Shown: positions 18,237-23,273 of the stretch, piece after piece
Layout of the letters: each line of letters starts with the position of its first letter
Numbering within the stretch: the stretch's first letter is position 1
Source of the DNA: Tubiluchus corallicola
Taxonomy: Eukaryota; Priapulida; Priapulimorpha; Priapulimorphida; Tubiluchidae
DNA: 23,273 bases
Assembly: GCA_030141605.1 (NCBI GenBank)
Contig: JAQGDQ010001857.1
Location: forward strand, 1 to 23,273
Reading direction: 5' to 3'
Notes under the pieces: model-generated
Database searches by the model: none
What the model was told of the DNA's origin: nothing
The model's input: only the letters and a program-made list of their open reading frames with translations
Program-made: the position numbers and the translations under genes

Positions 18237-18895
18237 GCAGCAGCTTTTACTGAATTAAAGTTATAGGCAAAGTATAATGGATGACGTCACAACAACAATG
18301 GCTTTGCGTCAGCAGTTTTCCAAGCCAAAATTGCCAAAAATAGTACATCTAATTGACTTGTCGGCACTCCTTTTGGTGGACGTGTCCTAAAATATAGCCC
18401 ACATCATCGTGTAGCCCTGTTCTTTCTCTTTCTAAAGAGTCCTATATTTCCTTTCGAGAGTCCCACCAGGCGCCGCTAGAACGTTTTTTTCTACAGGCTG
18501 TTTGGTCAAAATTTCGAAAAAATCGCGAGTAAAGAATGCACAGCTCTATGATTCTACAAACTCACTAGCGCTTGCACATTGGTGGCACTATTGTTAATAC
18601 AATTTATCATTTATTAAAATGTACATGTATAGTTAGTTACTTTTGTTTTTAATCTACTAAAGCTATATTGAATAGAGTCAAACAGATTGCTGAGTATGGA
18701 CTGCCCTTATAGTTTTAACACCTAGAGAAAATCTACATCATTTACTACATTCTATATGAATATTTTACATTCATTCTTATATTTGAATAGAATTATTACT
18801 TCTTAAATTTTCTATGTATTTGATTTATATAGTAATGGGTAGACATTGTTTATCTTTTAGACTTTGTACATTTTACGAAGATATTACTTTAATAT

Positions 18896-19380
18896 ACTGT
18901 ACTATACTATACTATACTATACTGTACTGTACTATACTATACTATACTATACTATACTATACTATACTATACTATACTATACTATACTATACTATACTAT
19001 ACTATACTATACTATACTATACTATACTATACTACACTACACTACACTACACTACACTACACTACACTACACTACACTACACTACCCTACCCTACCCTAC
19101 CCTACCCTACCCTACCCTACCCTACCCTACCCTACCCTACCCTACCCTAGCATAGCATAGCATAGCATAGCATAGCATAGCATAGCATATCATATCATAT
19201 CATATCATATCATATCATATCATATCATATCATATCATATCATATCATATCATATCATATCATATCATATCATATCATATCATATCATATGTAACACAAC
19301 ACAACATAACATAACAACATAATAGCATAACATAACGTAACGTAACGTAACGTAACGTAACATAACATAAAACATAATAT
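18896..19380. repeat. Compound pentanucleotide microsatellite in ordered blocks
   Basis: From 18896 to 19290 the sequence runs in unbroken 5-bp register as successive blocks: ACTAT/ACTGT (to 19030), ACTAC (19031-19085), CCTAC (19086-19145), a single CCTAG (19146-19150), CATAG (19151-19185) and CATAT (19186-19290). Degenerate xxAAC pentamers (GTAAC, ACAAC, ATAAC) continue to about 19380. Each pure block differs from the next by one base. The 98- and 113-codon ORFs over it (Tyr/Thr/Leu/Ile repeats) are chance. Confidence 0.98.
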
Positions 19381-20190
19381 TGCAGAGTGATTGAGTACTA
19401 GTGTTTTCTTATGAATCGTTGGCTTCATTCATTACAGCAGTTTAAACTTCTCATTTTGTTCCTGTGTTATCCAACATGCCACCTTGCAATGCGTTATCAA
19501 TGAAAAATTTAAATGTCGAAATTGAATTAAAGTGGATGTGTGAATATTGCCACGTCAAATTAGATTTTGAATTTGATAGCCGCGCAGCCTGGCTTTCCAT
19601 TTGCAAATTGCTGTTTTACATTTGTACGCGAATGGAGGAAAACACTGCCGTTTGATAAAATTCTGGATCAGAATTTCCCCCGAAGTTTGAGCACTTTAAA
19701 GCTATTATGTGCATGGCTTGTCGGTTGCTTATAACAATCTACACTAGGCTTGTTGAGACAGAAAATTTCCCGTAATTTTCAACAGAGATTAGTTAACATT
19801 AACACTGCAATCCAGTGAGGAGCACAGCTGTGCTAGTTTTTGCTGTGATGGGCCTTTACTGACATTAAGCCTTCACAAATTAACAACAATTTACCCTTGT
19901 GTGACAAGATTTTAAGTTGGTCACTATGTGTGAAATATAACAATTTTATTATTTCAACTTTAATGCCACCAGAAGCAGTTCTCTTCCTTTCTGCTGTTCA
20001 CCAATAGCGTTTTTGTCTTAATATTAAAGCTAACCTTTATTTGCATGGCTTCCCTAGAACATTGGCTTCCCTAAATTCTTGAAGCTATTATGTTTTGTGC
20101 TTTATTGTTGTTGGCATACTTAACTCGTGCAGGGTGATTTCAGATGTAAAACAGTTTTGAGCAGCATTTTTTTACATTGCACCAGCAGCG

Positions 20191-21649
20191 GAGTGTTTAT
20201 ATTATAGATGTTTCGATAGTAATGTTTGTTGACTATGAGTGTTTATATTGTTATAGATGTTTCGATAGTAATGTTTGTTGATTGTGAGTGTTTATATTGT
20301 TATAGATGTTTCGATAGTAATGTTTGTTGATTGTGAGTGTTTATATTGTTATAGATGTTTCGATGGTAATGTTTGTTGATTGTGAGTGTTTATATTGTTA
20401 TAGATGTTTCGATGGTAATGTTTGTTGATTGTGAGTGTTTATAATGTTATAGATGTTTCGATAGTAATGTTTGTTGATTGTGAGTGTTTATATTGTTATA
20501 GATGTTTCGATGGTAATGTTTGTTGATTGTGAGTGTTTATATTGTTGTAGATGTTTCGATAGTAATGTTTGTTGATTGTGAGTGTTTATATTGTTGTAGA
20601 TGTTTCGATAGTAATGTCTGTTGATTGTGAGTGTTTATATTGTTATAGATGTTTCGATAGTAATGTCTGTTGATTGTGAGTGTTTATATTGTTATAGATG
20701 TTTCGATAGTAATGTCTGTTGATCGTGAGTGTTTATATTGTTATAGATGTTTCGATAGTAATGTTTGTTGATTATGAGTGTTTATATTGTTATAGATGTT
20801 TCGATAGTAATGCCTGTTGATTGTGAGTGTTTATATTGTTATAGATGTTTCGATAGTAATGTTTGTTGATTGTGAGTGTTTATATTGTTATAGATGTTTC
20901 GATAGTAATGTTTGTTGATTGTGAGTGTTTATATTGTTATAGATGTTTCGATAGTAATGTTTGTTGATTGTGAGTGTTTATATTGTTATAGATGTTTCGA
21001 TAGTAATGTTTGTTGACTATGAGTGTTTATATTGTTATAGATGTTTCGATAGTAATGTTTGTTGATTGTGAGTGTTTATATTGTTATAGATGTTTCGATA
21101 GTAATGTTTGTTGATTGTGAGTGTTTATATTGTTATAGATGTTTCGATAGTAATGTTTGTTGATTGTGAGTGTTTATATTGTTATAGATGTTTCGATAGT
21201 AATGTTCGTTGATTGTGAGTGTTTATATTGTTATAGATGTTTCGATAGTAATGTCTGTTGATTATGAGTGTTTATATTGTTATAGATGTTTCGATAGTAA
21301 TGTTTGTTGATTATGAGTGTTTATATTGTTATAGATGTTTCGATAGTAATGTTTGTTGATTATGAGTGTTTATATTGTTATAGATGTTTCGATAGTAATG
21401 TTTGTTGATTGTGAGTGTTTATATTGTTATAGATGTTTCGATAGTAATGTTTGTTGATTGTGAGTGTTTATATTGTTATAGATGTTTCGATAGTAATGTT
21501 TGTTGATTGTGAGTGTTTATATTGTTGTAGATGTTTCGATAGTAATGTTTGTTGATTGTGAGTGTTTATATTGTTGTAGATGTTTCGATAGTAATGTCTG
21601 TTGATCGTGAGTGTTTATATTGTTATAGATGTTTCGATAGTAATGTTTG
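20191..21649. repeat. 49-bp minisatellite, about 30 copies
   Basis: The unit begins GAGTGTTTATATTGTTATAG and contains ATGTTTCGATAGTAATGTTT. The first copy is 46 bp (it lacks GTT). From the second copy at 20237 to the last at 21609 there are exactly 28 periods of 49 bp, so no net indels. The last copy is partial, and an isolated degenerate echo lies at 21693. Variation is mostly T/C or A/G at a few positions. The period is not a multiple of three, and no coding is implied. Confidence 0.97.
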
Positions 21650-22464
21650 CCTGGTTTTTAGGTTCCAGTTTGGCTAGAGACCAACTATCGAGTTTGAGTG
21701 TTTATGATGTTGAAAAGAATCAGGAGCTGTCTGTGAAACTGCTGCTTTGGAAAGTATGAGGAACTTTGTTATTTAACTTGAGTGTAAACATTTTCATACC
21801 TAGTTACCCCTGAACGTCTCTTGAATGTCCTTTTAGTAACATGAAAATCCTGTTTGTTTTTACACTCTAACAAATATGAAACATGTATATCCAACAATAT
21901 TATGTATTTATTACTTAACAGACAGTAGTCTTTTTATTTTAATATTACTCTGGGTGAAGTGAGCTTGTTTTGCTGCACTTACCGTCATAATTTGGACCTG
22001 ATGCCATCTGCAGTAGTTTATATTGTACAGTAGTCGCAGCTTAATAGACTCACTTTGGAACCGAAGTGTTTTGATCCAATTAACCGATTGAACCTATTAA
22101 CCGATGGGCATAGTATTACTGGTATAGAAGTATGAGTCATCAACTTAGTATGTACTGCAAAGGCTTTTAATGAATTTTAAAAACGAAGTAATGCCTAAAT
22201 TCCTTTGTGCAGTTAAAAATTTAAAAATTTATTTTGAAATATTAATTTATATAGGTGAATTAGCAATAAATTAAAAAGTATACTTTTCTAAATCACATAA
22301 GTCTGTTTATTTGCAAAAATTACAAAAAATTCCTTCAATGTCGGCTGCTTCATTTTGTCGCGAAGAAGTTGGCTCACAAAGTTCTCATAATTATGAAAAT
22401 GTTGAAAATCTGTTACTGTGTTGTACTTATTCTTGTAAAACATTTAGCGCTTGGCGTGCTTGAA

Positions 22465-23273
22465 CTGCAGTTTTTCAAACTTCTTATTAATAAACAATTT
22501 GGTTTCAGAAAAGGTAGCTCCACTGAAATAGCCTTAACAAAAATTATAGAAAATATCATTAATACTGTTGAAAAAAATGGCACATCCTACGGAGTATTTT
22601 GCGACCTATCAAAAGCATTTGATACAGTAAACCATGACATTCTGCTAAATAAGTTGTACTATTATGGTATCAGAGGTTTGCCTCATATGTGGCTAAAGAA
22701 TTATTTGACAGGGTGCACTCAGACAGTAAAATATAATAACGCTTTTTCAGATGTAGCACCAATCAAATGTGGCGTGCCCCAAGGCTCAGTCCATGGGCCA
22801 CTACTTTTTTCTAATTTATATTAATGACATCAAATTTGGTGTTAAAAATCACAATTTATTTCAGTTTGCTAATGATACAAGCATTTTTTTAACTTCCATA
22901 AAATGGAAATCAATATTGACTACATAAATGCAGTTCTACATGATCTAGCTATATGGTTTAAAACAAATAAACTGTCACTAAATTCATCAAAAACAAAAAA
23001 AAACATTCTGTTTATATCCCGAAATAAACCAATTCAGGCGAACTACGATTTAATAATAGACCATAAAAGAATTACACGTGTAAAAGAACTGAAATTTCTG
23101 GGATTAATACTGAATGATCATCTAGACTGGCGACCACATGTATTCATGATCAGATTGAAAATATCAAAAAATATAGGTATCATCTCATATATTAAAAACT
23201 TTCTGAACACCGAACATCTTCTAACATTATACAACAGTTTAATATTATCATATTTAAATTACTGCACAACATC
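22465..23273 (+). mobile_element. 5'-truncated, defective non-LTR retrotransposon (CR1/L2/Jockey group) reverse transcriptase
   Basis: Conserved RT blocks appear in order: NKQFGFRKGSSTEIAL (about 22486-22533), FCDLSKAFDTVNHDILLNKL with the first catalytic Asp, CGVPQGSVHGPLLF (22768-22809, where families usually have SVLGPLLF), then FANDTS. After that come WFKTNKLSLNSSKTK, FLGLILNDHLDW and LLTLYNSLILSYLNYC, reaching the window end. No endonuclease domain precedes it, as expected of a 5'-truncated LINE copy. It is dead: a one-base excess in a T run near 22804-22810 shifts the frame before YINDI, a second shift near 22890-22905 restores the first frame, and the catalytic FADD is FAND. The upstream part of the ORF (22369-22464) does not look like RT. 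Confidence 0.93.

Larger units (their letters stand above)
17234..23273 (+). other. Intron 4 of the TIA-like gene (continues past the window)
   Basis: Starts with donor GTGAGA. I find no exon encoding the expected KVNWA stretch before the window end, so the acceptor should lie further on. Contents: a diverged 62-bp direct repeat (17278 and 17340), a purine-rich + strand (about 17636-17830), dispersed-repeat copy B (18140-18236) with an extended flank to about 18500, a pentanucleotide array, a 49-bp minisatellite and a truncated LINE. Stretches 19381-20190 and 21650-22464 hold nothing I recognise; the small ORF at 19464-19655 has no known motif. Confidence 0.55.

Noticed and set aside
18814-19160. 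ORFs of 98 and 113 codons with Tyr/Thr/Leu/Ile/Pro repeats
   Set aside because: Direct translation of the pentanucleotide microsatellite; no independent coding signal.
8612-21649. CRISPR-like arrays
   Set aside because: Both arrays are continuous tandem repeats without unique spacers, in animal intronic DNA.
1-23273. tRNA, rRNA and spliceosomal RNA genes
   Set aside because: I looked for B-box-like GGTTCGA strings and paired acceptor stems on both strands and found none that fold convincingly. The nearest, AGATTCGAGGCT at 5466-5477, lacks an A box.

Overview
The window is AT-rich, intron-dominated nuclear DNA from an animal, most likely an invertebrate. This rests on GT-AG introns of 3-6 kb, a conserved TIA-1/TIAR-type RNA-binding gene, a CR1/L2/Jockey-group retrotransposon fragment, foldback DNA elements and long micro- and minisatellites. 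There are no bacterial-style operons. I cannot name the species.

The one real gene I can support is the 5' part of a TIA-1/TIAR (TIA1/TIAL1) homologue on the + strand. Four coding exons fit together in frame: 3614-3625 (codons M-E-D-Y), 6811-6848, 10793-10889 and 17138-17233. They total 243 nt, or 81 codons, and cover the N-terminal tail and essentially all of RRM1, with RNP2 (LYVGNL) and the TIA-type RNP1 (DPYCFVEF). The rest of the gene (end of RRM1, RRM2, RRM3, Gln-rich tail) must lie beyond 23273, so everything after 17233 is probably intron 4. The presumed promoter and 5' UTR around 3360-3613 hold a TATA-like box, an E2F-like hairpin and a strong-context 28-codon upstream ORF.

Layout: 1-3360 is upstream sequence with no recognisable gene, only a TA microsatellite and weak transposon-like traces. 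3360-3625 is promoter and exon 1. Intron 1 (3626-6810) holds a 91-bp duplication and copy A of a dispersed repeat. Intron 2 (6849-10792) ends in a 37-copy, 57-bp minisatellite that stops about 70 bp before the exon 3 acceptor. Intron 3 (10890-17137) holds two foldback elements (11484-12096 and 14101-14488), a 34-bp hairpin-forming repeat and a CpG-dense patch. Intron 4 (17234 onward) holds the inverted copy B of the dispersed repeat, a pentanucleotide array whose blocks differ by single-base steps, a 30-copy, 49-bp minisatellite, and a 5'-truncated, defective LINE reverse transcriptase running off the window end.

The main points of interest are the mutational ladder in the pentanucleotide array, the two indel-free minisatellites inside introns of an RNA-binding protein gene, the 20-bp-modular foldback element, and possible alternative starts of the TIA-like gene. 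Most open reading frames in the window are chance products of repeats. All calls come from reading the sequence; no searches were run.
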